Shown in pieces: positions 37,899 to 48,654 of a stretch of 64,000 bases of DNA. The stretch spans positions 372,001 to 436,000 of the forward strand of contig JAINUG010000328.1 in the NCBI GenBank assembly GCA_029706075.1. The letters are read 5' to 3'. The stretch's first letter is position 1. The number at the start of each line of letters is the position of its first letter. Both the position numbers and the translations under genes were made by a program. The notes under the pieces were generated by a model. The model saw nothing but the letters and a program-made list of their open reading frames with translations, was not told the DNA's origin and did no database searches. Source of the DNA: Aldrovandia affinis (Eukaryota; Chordata; Actinopteri; Notacanthiformes; Halosauridae).

Positions 37899-38036
37899 CC
37901 ATTTAGCAGATGCTTTTATCCAAAGCGACTTACAGTAGTGAATGCATAATTTTTTCAGTATATGTGGTCCCAGTGGGGATTGAACCCACAACCTAAGCAT
38001 TGCCAACACCATGCTGTACCTACTGAGCCACACAGA
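37899..38036 (-). mobile_element. Short tRNA SINE with L2-type tail
   Basis: On the - strand: A box tggctcagtaggtacagc, B box ggttcaatccc, then directly the tail gtaagtcgctttggataaaa with tgctaaatggca. About 138 bp, compact and well preserved. It begins 8 bp from the end of the neighbouring Tc1 element. Confidence 0.85.
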
Positions 38037-38572
38037 ACTAACTATGTATAAAAAAAAAAAGTCAGAAAGTGACATGATCCCCGCAAATTCCATCCTAATA
38101 GCGATTTGCGACCGTTTAGTAAATCCGACGTAGATATTGCGACCTTGTAGCGACTGCTTTTCCAACCCAGGTCCTTCAGTAAATCTGGCCCTTGGACTGC
38201 ACCCATGATATAATAATCACACTCTTAGCTTGTCTGGACTGTAACACATCTCCTTCAAATGCTTGTTTAGAGAAAATGTTGCACGGGAAATTTTGTCAAG
38301 GGTCCGGAACTTCCTCTTCTTTTTTCATTCTTTTTTATTATATATATATTTTTTAAATCTGTTTATTCACCAGCAGTCTGTAATACATTGCTTTTTACCA
38401 TGCTTATACAGTGAACAACCTGAGTTTGGCCTCTGTACTGGGCTGTGAGACACACATTGGGGTGTCATAGTTCAGTTCAGTGTTTTGTGTCGAAGTTTAG
38501 AGAGTAATTGGCAGCTGGGTTACAAAGGTTTGCATGTTATGTTTTTAGTTTTGTATATTTGGTATAAATACA

Positions 38573-39447
38573 CACAGGTAACTGACAAAATAAAGGAAAC
38601 ACCAATAAAGTGTCTTAATGGAGCATTGGACCACCACAAGCCACCAGAACATTTTCAATGTGCCTTGGCATAGATTCTACAAGTGGAAAATGCTATTTCA
38701 GATGCTGCTCCAGAATCTCCCATGTTCAACTGAGTTGAGATCTGGTGACAGACGGCCACTAGCATATGGTTTACATAATTTCCATGCTCATCAAACCATT
38801 CAGTGACCACTCTTGCCCTGTGGATGGAGCATTGTCATCCTGGAAGAGACCACTCTCATCAGGATAGAAATGCTTCACCACCAAGCCCCTGGGCAGTGTA
38901 AAGGCACTCGCCCGGAGTGTAAGTTGCCCACTTTGGCTGGGGTTCGATCCCTGGCTGCACCAGCCCGGCTCTGGCCAGGAGCCCCATTCGGGGGCAGCGA
39001 TTGGCTGCCCACCCCAGAGGGAGGAGGAAAGCCGGCAGGAGCTTCCCGTATGCAAAGTGGCTCTGTGTGTTTCGGAGTTATAGTCGACAGTCTCTCGGAG
39101 GAGGCGGTTCAGCGCCTTTGTCACTGCGCCTTTCTCAGGGTTGCAGCGGTGAGCTCGTAGTACGAGGGAAGGGATAGTTCAATTTAAAAAAGGGTACAAT
39201 TGGCTACCAAGTTGTGTGAAAAATGAGAAAAATTCTTAAACTTAAAAATCGGAACTTAACAGAAATGTATAAAAGAAGAAAATAAATGCTTCAACATAGA
39301 ATGATGGTGATCACTCAGAATGGCTTTGTATTTATTGGCATTTACCTTGCCCTCTCAGGGGTTGAGTGGACCTAAACCATGGCGGGAAAATGCAGTCCAC
39401 ACCATAACAGAGCTTTACCAGAACACTTAATTTACTCAAGTGTTTCC
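38573..39447 (-). mobile_element. Tc1-like element remnant, interrupted by a SINE
   Basis: Left end reads aggtaactgacaaaataaag and the right end on the other strand reads aggaaacacttgagtaaat, as in a widespread fish Tc1-like family. On the - strand the transposase has FYPDESGLFQDDNAP, holding the second catalytic Asp, and further right a region homologous to its GxxVMVWG-FSWHG part. Frames are broken. The right end stops at the AT tract where the LTR element sits. Confidence 0.75.
38881..39283 (+). mobile_element. tRNA-headed SINE nested in a Tc1-like element
   Basis: Head with an A-box-like gcagtgtaaaggcactcgc and a B box ggttcgatccc at 38941, then a core shared with two other copies in this window (gattggctgcccaccccag), then a tail caattggctaccaag and A-rich end. 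Flanked by a 13-bp target duplication aaatgcttcaMca (38868-38880 and 39284-39296, one mismatch), which marks it as inserted after the Tc1-like element. Confidence 0.85.
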
Positions 39448-39456
39448 TATATATAT

Positions 39457-39788
39457 TGTGGCGTCCCCAAGGGTTGGGCGACACTCACGGACCTTGCAGG
39501 GGGCGTAGGCAAGTGTAAGAACACAGAGGAGGCAGTAATATGAACAAAAATGATAATTGATTAAACTAACACGAACAAGGGCAACACGAAACAAAGGGTG
39601 GGGTCTTCAGGGGAATACAAACAAAGTCCACAAATCCTTATCTCGTTGTCCAAGTCCGTTCCAATGTCCAAAATCCAGTTCGTAGTCCGCAATCCAGTCC
39701 GTAGTCAAAGTCCAAAACAATCCGATTTCCAACAAACAAACACACTCCAATACGCTCTCCAAATCCTGGCTGGTCCACGACTTCCACA

Positions 39789-39823
<35 letters not shown>

Positions 39824-40086
39824 CTCTCGCTCTCTCGCTCTCTCGCTCTCTCTCTCTCTCTAAACACACCGCACTCCTTCCCCAAACACGTTCCTACTCC
39901 TATCCCAGAACAATGGGATTCAGCCCTTTAAATAGGCCTTCAAAATGGCTTTCAGCTGGTCGTTAGCTCCCCATGCCTGACTTCGTTCAGGTGTTGCGGT
40001 GGCATGCTGGGAAATGTAGTGAAAATGGCTGCCATGTGTTGGAGGCCAGGCAGCCATTTTCTGGTGCAACCCTTTGGGCTGCCACA
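39457..40086 (-). repeat. Left LTR (3' LTR of the retroelement)
   Basis: 630 bp, TG...CA ends. On the - strand it has TATTTAAA at about 39931-39938 as a TATA-like box and a (GA)n tract. The AATAAA present in the other LTR is AATCAA here (39557-39562). Against the right LTR it has three substitutions, about 21 extra bases near 39745 and a longer CT tract. Confidence 0.92.
39931..39938 (-). promoter_or_regulatory. TATA-like box in LTR
   Basis: TATTTAAA on the - strand within the left LTR, about 150 bp from its U3 end. In the right LTR the same site holds the piggyBac insertion. Function is inferred from sequence and position only. Confidence 0.5.
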
Positions 40087-40104
40087 CACCCTCCTCCTCA
40101 GCTC
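40087..40104 (-). promoter_or_regulatory. Polypurine tract
   Basis: On the - strand GAGCTGAGGAGGAGGGTG lies directly against the start of the 3' LTR, where second-strand DNA synthesis is primed in LTR elements. Confidence 0.8.
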
Positions 40105-40353
40105 TGACCTCGGGGAGGGCCGAGCGGCCCATGTCCAGCGGCCACCAGGAGGGCCCCCCTCTCCCGGTCCACCCAGGCAGTGCTCCACCGGGATCAAATG
40201 TCCAGACTCCATTGTCTCCGTTTGCCTGAAAAAACGTCTGCAAACCGTTAGTGAATGGCGAAAGTCGCTCACCTTGTCTGCCCCCAACTGGCCATAAGGG
40301 TGTACCGGCTCTGGGCTCCACGGACGGAGCGGTCACCGCTCCTGTTCTGGTCT

Positions 40354-42315
40354 TCACCAGCCCCCCATGGCTCCTCCGGTATGCTTCAGCCTTTTCCTCC
40401 ACATCCCTTTTTCTTTCAGGGGGTCCGGTGGGGTAACTGGGGAAAAAATGCTCTTCACAACACTGTTACTTTTATTCTTTGATTTATTTTCCACATTTTC
40501 CTTAAAATCCCCCTTCCCTAGCCATTTCCTAGGGTCATCCCATTCCATCATCTGCCGGTTCCGTTTCCCGTTTTTCTTCCGACCAGAATTTCTGCGCTCC
40601 ATTCTTCTCTGTCTTTTTACTGTTGGTGAGGGAGATGGACTTACCACGTCAGGAGAGGGTCGGGTGCTCAAACAGGCCTCGGCCATAATTAGGAGACCTT
40701 CCTCAACACTATGGTCCCACCATAACTCATCCTCTGCCAATTGCTCCTCCAGTTCCCCTCCAAGATCCGGCAGGCTGAGTGGGACTGAGGACCATCTATC
40801 CCGCGCCGACTCCAACGTCTGGTCATGGTCTCCTGCTGGATCTACTGGCTGCGAGATCTCCACCTGGGTGCCAAAATCTTTCCTGACCGGAACACATTTT
40901 ACAAATTCGAGTTCTTCACTCACCTCTTCCAGTTGATCTTGTAGATCCAGCAGAGTCTCGGTCTGGATTTTTAAAACCTCGCGAAAGGATTTCTCTGTGG
41001 CCCGCTGCTGGGCTTCTATCTCCGCCATTTTCCCCTGAAGCTGTGCGGTCTGCTCCAGCTGCAGCTTCTGGACCTGCTCCTGGTGCTCCAGCGCACTCTT
41101 CTCCGCCGTCTCCTCCGCCTCTTTGAGTCCGCGCTCGAACCATCCCTTGGTGCCCTCCATGGACTGGATTTGAGCCTGCAGCTCCTCCACCGTCTGCTGT
41201 AGGCTCTCCAGCTCCCGAGTGCGGGCCTTCTCGTCGCGGAGCTGTGAGCGGATATCCTCCTCGGTGCGGTTCTTGTCCTCGTGCAGGCCGCGCAGCTCCT
41301 TCTCGTAGCGCGCCCCCACGCCCAGCACCTCCTTCTCGTGCTGCAGCCGCGCGTCGCTCAGCTCCTCCTTGTGCCGCGACTTCTCCTGCGCCACGTCGAT
41401 GGCCAGCTCGTCCAGCATGGCCTTGCGCTTGTCCGCCGTCTTCCTGGTTGCCTCCAGCTCCTGCTGGAGTTTGTCCTTCTCTTGGCCCCGTTCAGTCAGC
41501 TGCTCCAGGAGCCGGCTGTTGGCGCAGTTCACCTCCTGCAGCAGGGAGCTGACGTCATCTCTCTGGGCCAGGAGCTTCTCCTGCTCGGTCTGTAGCAACT
41601 GGTTCTGGGCCTTTGCCTGCTCCACGCTCTTCTCCAGCTGGTCACGGAGCTCCTTGAGCTGTTGGCCGTGCTTCTCGGATTCCCCCCTCAAGGCCTTCTC
41701 CTGGACCGCCTGTAGCTCCTGGTTCTGGGCCTTTTCCTGCTCCACGCTCTTCTCCAGCTGGGCCAGCTGCTCTCGCAGGGCGTTGGCCTCGACCTGGTGC
41801 GCATCCCTGCTCTCCTGCTCCACTCGGCACCGGAGTTGCTCTGCCTCGGACGCATGGTTCTCCGCTGCTTTCCTTAGCTCTGCCTCCTTCTGGGCGAGCC
41901 TGGTCTGTGCATCCACCAAGGCCCTGGCATACTCATCTGTGGCCTGGTCCTGGGACTCCTGCATGTCCAGACACTGTCGCTGCTCATTCTCAAGCCTCTG
42001 GGTTAGGTTTCTCACCTGCTCTTTGAGCGCCAAGTTGTGGGACTCTACACGCCTCATCTCATCGCCAAGGGATGCCTTCTCCTTTTCCATCTCCCCAGCC
42101 ATGATTCCCAGCACTCTCAGGGAGTCCAGGTGGTGCTCCTCTTGCAATTTCATCACTGCCAGCAGGTGGCGCTCCTCTGAGGTGTTCAACTCCACCTTTG
42201 CCTTGCACAGCTCAATCTGGGCACTCTGCTTCAGCTGCTGGACCTCACGGAGGGTGACACGCCATCGGTCCTCCACCATGGCTGCCCGTCTCTTCAGTCT
42301 CTGCATCTCTTCCAT
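40354..42315 (-). CDS. Coiled-coil protein encoded by the LTR retroelement
   Basis: Uninterrupted frame ending in TGA at 40354. I choose the ATG at 42315 (A at -3, G at +4; MEEMQRLKRR), giving about 653 residues. The frame is open further upstream to an ATG at 42396 inside the primer-binding site and, without ATG, into the LTR. Residues about 1-473 are almost continuous heptad-type coiled coil rich in Glu, Gln, Lys and Leu. A ~40-residue unit (LEKSVEQ-KAQNQ-LQ) is repeated in tandem (nt 41575-41655 and 41695-41775). About 474-560 is acidic with Ser-Pro runs, about 565-590 is strongly basic (KRQRRMERRNSGRKKNGKR), and the tail is Lys-rich. There is no CCHC knuckle or catalytic motif. I cannot assign a family; weak likeness to intermediate-filament or lamin rods is probably coiled-coil composition. 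It could act like Gag (self-assembly plus basic RNA binding) or be a captured host gene. Function unknown. Confidence 0.75.
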   Translation of the reverse strand: MEEMQRLKRRAAMVEDRWRVTLREVQQLKQSAQIELCKAKVELNTSEERHLLAVMKLQEEHHLDSLRVLGIMAGEMEKEKASLGDEMRRVESHNLALKEQVRNLTQRLENEQRQCLDMQESQDQATDEYARALVDAQTRLAQKEAELRKAAENHASEAEQLRCRVEQESRDAHQVEANALREQLAQLEKSVEQEKAQNQELQAVQEKALRGESEKHGQQLKELRDQLEKSVEQAKAQNQLLQTEQEKLLAQRDDVSSLLQEVNCANSRLLEQLTERGQEKDKLQQELEATRKTADKRKAMLDELAIDVAQEKSRHKEELSDARLQHEKEVLGVGARYEKELRGLHEDKNRTEEDIRSQLRDEKARTRELESLQQTVEELQAQIQSMEGTKGWFERGLKEAEETAEKSALEHQEQVQKLQLEQTAQLQGKMAEIEAQQRATEKSFREVLKIQTETLLDLQDQLEEVSEELEFVKCVPVRKDFGTQVEISQPVDPAGDHDQTLESARDRWSSVPLSLPDLGGELEEQLAEDELWWDHSVEEGLLIMAEACLSTRPSPDVVSPSPSPTVKRQRRMERRNSGRKKNGKRNRQMMEWDDPRKWLGKGDFKENVENKSKNKSNSVVKSIFSPVTPPDPLKEKGMWRKRLKHTGGAMGGW

Positions 42316-42387
42316 CGTGGAGTCTGTTGCACAAACGAAACACAAACCCTGCTGCACTACCTCCTCTTGCCTATCTGTGCTGCCCTC

Positions 42388-42405
42388 TGCCCGCATTCTC
42401 CACCA
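42388..42405 (-). promoter_or_regulatory. Primer-binding site, tRNA-Ala type
   Basis: TGGTGGAGAATGCGGGCA on the - strand, two bases inside the 5' LTR. It is complementary to the CCA end and acceptor/T-arm of vertebrate tRNA-Ala(AGC), recalled as ending GCCCGCATTCTCCA plus CCA; the match runs 18 nt and then stops. It contains an in-frame ATG (42396) for the coiled-coil ORF. Confidence 0.85.
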
Positions 42406-42407
42406 TA

Positions 42408-44526
42408 TGTGGCGTCCCCAAGGGTTGGGCGACACTCACGGACCTTGCAGGGGGCGTAGGCAAGTGTAAGAACACAGAGGAGGCAGTAATATGAACAAAA
42501 ATGATAATTTATTAAACTAACACGAACAAGGGCAACACGAAACAAAGGGTGGGGTCTTCAGGGGAATACAAACAAAGTCCACAAATCCTTATCTCGTTGT
42601 CCAAGTCCGTTCCAAAGTCCAAAATCCAGTTCGTAGTCCGCAATCCAGTCCGTAGTCAAAGTCCAAAACAATCCGATTTCCAACAAACAAACCCCCCTGG
42701 CTGGTCCACGACTTCCACAGGTTTCTCTCTCTCTCTCTCTCTCGCTCTCTCGCTCTCTCGCTCTCTCGCTCTCTCTCTCTCTAAACACACCGCACTCCTT
42801 CCCCAAACACATTCCTACTCCTATCCCAGAACAATGGGATTCAGCCCTTTAACCCTCTGAGGTCCGTGCTAAGCTTTTAGATGTTTTTTGATTTTGGCAT
42901 GGTCTGATATTTATCTCAATTTCATCAATTTAACACACACTTACTCCAAAGTGTTTGATATTTTTATTTGAAGGACAATCACAGCTACATTTGTATGCCA
43001 TCAATAGTTTGGTCAGTATCATATGCAGCTTGTAAATAGATCTACAAACACACAAGTTAAAAATAGTAAATTTTTCTGCTGTCACAAAAGTTGTGAAAGC
43101 ACACACTAAACTATAGTGACGAATTGTTTTGCCAATGTACGTTTGTTCATCAAGGTCTTGGTTATGTAAGGGTGTGAAAACAGTTTAGCACATCTGAGAT
43201 CTAAATAGCTAAAAACCTGTTTTTATCAGAACTGGTCACATTTATTTCAGGCTGTGGGAGGGCTAAATGCTAAATACCTGAATATTCATTATTCATTGTC
43301 CACACCTCTAAGATCTGTCAGATGGGCCATCTCACTGGGCCATCAGTGTTATATTCTGAGTTCCTGTTCTGTTGTTTTTTGGTCTTTGTTTATTTTTCAT
43401 TCAGTCCTTATTCATTATTCTTTATCCAGTATTGCATTTTCCCTGTTCTGTCACGTTCTGCTCCCTGTCTGTCCTTGTTCCGTTTATTTCGAGATCCACT
43501 CCTTGTCGTGTCATGCACTTCGGGAGTTTATACTTTTCGGGGTTTTTTCCGCCTTCGCTTATTATCTCGTTTTCTTCCTTCTTACTTTCTAGATTGCACT
43601 TTGTATATATTAGGTAGATGTGTGTAGTACTAACCAACTAATCTACTAACGTTAGGGGTTTAGATTAAGTTACTAACACGCGGAATATGTTTGGCGTCAC
43701 AAGACGCGGAATCATATATTTTCACGAGTATTTGAAAACAAGCGAAATAAATAACATTTTAGGCTGTTCTTCTTTAGAAAAGTATTCTTCCATAGATCTT
43801 GTGTGCATATTGCAATTTGTTACATTGCAACACGCGGAATATGTAGTCACAAGACGCGGAATTCATATATTGAATATATATACGAGTATTTGATAACATG
43901 GCAAATCAAATATAGTTACTTACTGTTCGTCAGTTATTGTCTTCGCCGCTTTTCATCAATACTCTCAAACACTGCAGCGCAGAAATTCTTTCCATCTTGA
44001 ATAAAATTGTATGTCTGTATAAAATCTTGCTTCAAATTGTCGGGACAGTTTATGTGTTTACGCGGCGTTTTCACACATGGCCCCACGCCCCCCACACCTC
44101 CCGAAACTCGCACCTAGTTACCATGTCAATAGAAGGGGACGTTACTACCAGGTAAAAAAAAGAGAGTAAAAGGCAAGGTTTACTTTTGGTCTAATTAACC
44201 TAATTTAAAAAATCCCATTTGATTTGCCAGTGCTCAAATCGGAAAGTCGCGATTCTAAGGTTTCTGTCAATGTTTTTGTCGCGTGTGTATGATAAAATAT
44301 CGCGAAGTTAGAAATAGTAATATACTTGTATTGCTGCTTGGATCGGCGCCGATCCAGCCGACCTCAGGGGTTAAATAGGCCTTCAAAATGGCTTTCAGCT
44401 GGTCGTTAGCTCCCCATGCCTGACTTCGTTCAGGTGTTGCGGTGGCATGCTGGGAAATGTAGTGAAAATGGCTGCCATGTGTTGGAGGCCAGGCAGCCAT
44501 TTTCTGGTGCAACCCTTTGGGCTGCC

Positions 44527-44529
<3 letters not shown>
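42408..44529 (-). repeat. Right LTR (5' LTR), split by a piggyBac element
   Basis: About 600 bp of LTR sequence in two parts, 42408-42852 and 44371-44529, separated by the piggyBac insertion at TTAA. Rejoined across one TTAA the two parts align end to end with the left LTR. On the - strand it carries AATAAA at 42508-42513. Confidence 0.92.
42853..44370. mobile_element. Non-autonomous piggyBac-type element
   Basis: 1518 bp flanked on both sides by TTAA (42849-42852, 44371-44374), the fixed piggyBac target. Ends are CCCTCTGAGGTC and, on the other strand, CCCCTGAGGTC: CCC-starting inverted ends as in this superfamily. The interior is AT-rich with only short frames and no transposase was recognised, so it is probably moved by a partner's enzyme. 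It sits in the right LTR. Confidence 0.85.

Positions 44530-44568
<39 letters not shown>
44530..44568. repeat. (TA)n tract at the right edge of the LTR element
   Basis: Pure AT repeat; the same kind of sequence borders the left LTR, so this was the insertion target. Confidence 0.9.
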
Positions 44569-44570
<2 letters not shown>

Positions 44571-45792
44571 AATTGTTTATTTAACAGGGACAGTGGGCAA
44601 ATACATTAATTGTCCCAGAGTTATTAAAACTGCTAAACTCTCATCTGTCGTCCCCGGACAGGTGATAAGGACACATCGCAGGTTAAGCAGTAATACACAA
44701 TATATCTCATTTACATGAAAAAGGACAAAATTACAGCAGTAGCACCAAAATAAATAAATATTAATCATTAAAAAAAATGTAATGTTGAAAACATATCTTT
44801 TTCATCAACAAACTGCTTTCTCCCTCTCAAAACCTGTTGATGGCACACAGTGATCTGTGTGTTGATAATTCACCAGTCCCAGAGTGAATTCATTTAGTAT
44901 CTGCATGTTGATTTTCATAAGATTTTCCTTCTATCCCATTCTTTCATGTTCACCTTCATGTGGATCTCAGTCCCCCACATTTTATCCTGCACCATGATAA
45001 TTACATTTCCCCACCATACAGCTGCAGTTCTACTAACTGGAACAGGCAACTCAATCCTCCAAATCAAATTCACAAGTTTAGGATTGCTATCTTAGTGTAA
45101 CCCTATTGGCACGTAGTTCGTGCTAGACAGGATGTTTGCTCTCTAAAGGGTTAAACTCTTTTTAGATTGGATTTTCGGGAGTGGAGATAGGAGATATAGT
45201 GGTTGATGAAAATTGAAGTCACTCAATTCGATAGAGACCTAACTGTTGCGCGGGAGGTTTTTTCTTGACAGTGTCAAATCTGGGACTTGTGGAGTTGTTA
45301 CTTCTCCAACGCAGAGGAGGGTTTCCCATAGTTCTCGATATCCGAGCACATTATGGAGGCCGCAGACCCTTTCAGCGAGGGCCTTATTGAATTCATAAAT
45401 TTCCCTCTGTACTGAGTAACAGCAGCTGAGGCTGAAATTGATTTCTCCTCCGCGCGCTGCTCTCCTGGAGCAACGGGGCCGTGCAGACTGCAGCCAGAGA
45501 ACGTGACCCTTAAACGGCCAACGGAGAGCGGACAAACGGCGAGTCTCTGGCATTCCAGCGATCCGTTTCCGTGGTGATCCGTTGCCGCGCGATATCGCAG
45601 GACAATTCACTCTCTAGCCAACGAGAAATGGAGGTGTTTCGTTCTGTCGCACCTGGCAGGTTCATTTTCTGAAGCGCGCAAATCATCATCCCACTTGTCA
45701 GCAATCTTGATAACATAACGTTTGTTGTTAAATGCAGTGGTTAATAATCTATTAAGCATTTATAACAGTACAACAAACTCTTGAAAACCTTT

Positions 45793-45793
<1 letters not shown>
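44569..45793. other. Unassigned intronic sequence with a GC-rich block
   Basis: 44569-44760 looks like a dispersed repeat end (ttgtttatttaacagggaca) but I cannot name it. 45230-45720 is GC- and CpG-rich with a 123-codon - strand frame lacking any domain. Confidence 0.45.

Positions 45794-45838
<45 letters not shown>
45794..45838. repeat. (TA)n tract left of Tc1
   Basis: About 22 TA units; continues as 47440-47461 on the far side of the Tc1 element. Confidence 0.93.
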
Positions 45839-47439
<1,601 letters not shown>

Positions 47440-47461
47440 TATATATATATATATATATACA

Positions 47462-47981
47462 CAGTACCAGTCAAAAGTTTGAGTACAACTTCCATCTGGA
47501 TTACGGCTAATCAGGTACTCCTTCATTCTTCAGCAAGATAACAACCCAAAACACACCTTGTAGTTGTGCAAGAACTATCTGGTGAAGGAGGACCATGAAA
47601 GGCAACTCAAACTAATTACCTGGCCTGCCCAGTGTCCAGACCTCAATCCCATAGAACTTGTATGGGACGAACTGAACAGAAGAGTCAAAGCAATGCAACC
47701 CACTAGTGTCTCTGGGAATTACTGCAGGACAGCTGGGAAGACATGTCGGATGATTTCCTGCTGAAACTTATTAACCGAATGACCCGTGTTTGTGAGGCTG
47801 TTATCACGGCAAAAGGTGGCTATTTTGAGGAAATCAAGATTAATTCATTCTCTTTTCAATTTTCTTGAACATTGCTTTGATGTTCCTTTTGTTTATTGTT
47901 ACATGTGTTTTTTGTAATTTTATACAATTATGAGATAAACCTAGTTTCCAGCAGGTGTACTCAAACTTTTGACTGGTCCTG
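47462..47981 (+). mobile_element. Internally deleted Tc1 element of another family
   Basis: Ends CAGTACCAGTCAAAAGTTTG and CAGGACCAGTCAAAAGTTTG (other strand), flanked by TA. Inside are only transposase C-terminal parts: QQDNNPKHT-like, CPDLNPIELVWDELNRRVKA with the third catalytic residue. The N-terminal half is deleted. It lies 22 bp from the preceding Tc1 in the same TA tract. Confidence 0.88.
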
Positions 47982-48654
47982 TATATATTTATCTCCTTAA
48001 CACAATTTTACCACACATTTAATATTTTAATAACACTTTTACTTGCAATCAGCATGAGCTTTAACTTTAATTTCTGGCTATGAACAGAAAATGAGATCAA
48101 TGCATATATGTATTTTATTGAAAAAAATCTCAAATGTAATTCGCAGGTGTTCATATTTCATGCACGCTGCCGTCAGTGTAAAAGCTATCCTCATTACCAG
48201 CATATGGATACTGTACGTGTGTACATCACTGAGCAAATGAGTGCTGTATATGGACCTTAATGTCTCCTTCATTCACACCATTAGCCACAGGGTTCCATGG
48301 GCCTGTTAAACGTGGCGGTTTAATATACTGCCAGAGACTGTGACCCATTTGATGGATGCATGCCCACAGCAGGACAGAGGTTCATGGACATTGTGTTTAA
48401 TGACACGACACAGGCCTCGCTGTGACAGGAGCTATGCTCCTTGTGGCTGGTGTGAATTGTGCTCATAGAGCTCCTTCGTCAGAACAAGGAAGCCTGGGTG
48501 TTGGAGTGAAGGTGGCAGTCATTATGTGACCTTTCGTTTGTGTTTACAGTCTGATTAAAACTGCGGCTTTTTGCCATTTGTCCCTACTGCACGGAAGGCT
48601 TTATTAAAGCTCTATTTTATCAGGTGTAGTGTTCTTGTTTAGCTTTGTCTAGCC

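Larger units (their letters stand above)
39457..44529 (-). mobile_element. Non-autonomous LTR retroelement carrying one coiled-coil ORF
   Basis: Direct terminal repeats (39457-40086 and 42408-44529) start TGTGGC and end GCCACA. Read on the - strand, the 5' LTR is the right one. Two bases inside it is TGGTGGAGAATGCGGGCA (42405 down to 42388), which I match over 18 nt to the complement of the 3' end of vertebrate tRNA-Ala(AGC): a primer-binding site. Just before the 3' LTR is the purine tract GAGGAGGAGGGTG (40087-40099): a polypurine tract. Flanks are ATAT on both sides, so a 4- or 6-bp target duplication within an AT repeat. The internal region (40087-42407) is 2.3 kb, GC-rich against AT-rich neighbours, and codes only for the coiled-coil protein below; no gag zinc knuckle, protease, RT or integrase is seen. 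Without the piggyBac insertion it is about 3.55 kb. Confidence 0.9.

Noticed and set aside
39920..40402. 160-codon - strand frame overlapping the end of the coiled-coil ORF
   Set aside because: Its first codon is GTG, not ATG, it runs from the coding end into the 3' LTR, and it has no recognisable domain. Kept only as a remote second-ORF possibility.
40354..42315. Coiled-coil ORF as an intermediate filament or lamin gene
   Set aside because: A few short stretches look similar, but the diagnostic helix-end motif of intermediate filaments is absent and the gene is single-exon inside LTRs.
40354..42435. Start of the coiled-coil ORF at 42435 (693 codons)
   Set aside because: That codon is GTG inside the LTR, upstream of the primer-binding site. 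The ATG at 42315 has much better context.
41369..42469. 366-codon Ser/Cys-rich open frame on the + strand
   Set aside because: It is the antisense of the coiled-coil ORF; codon bias of Glu/Gln/Leu-rich coiled coils leaves the other strand open. No domain and no homology.
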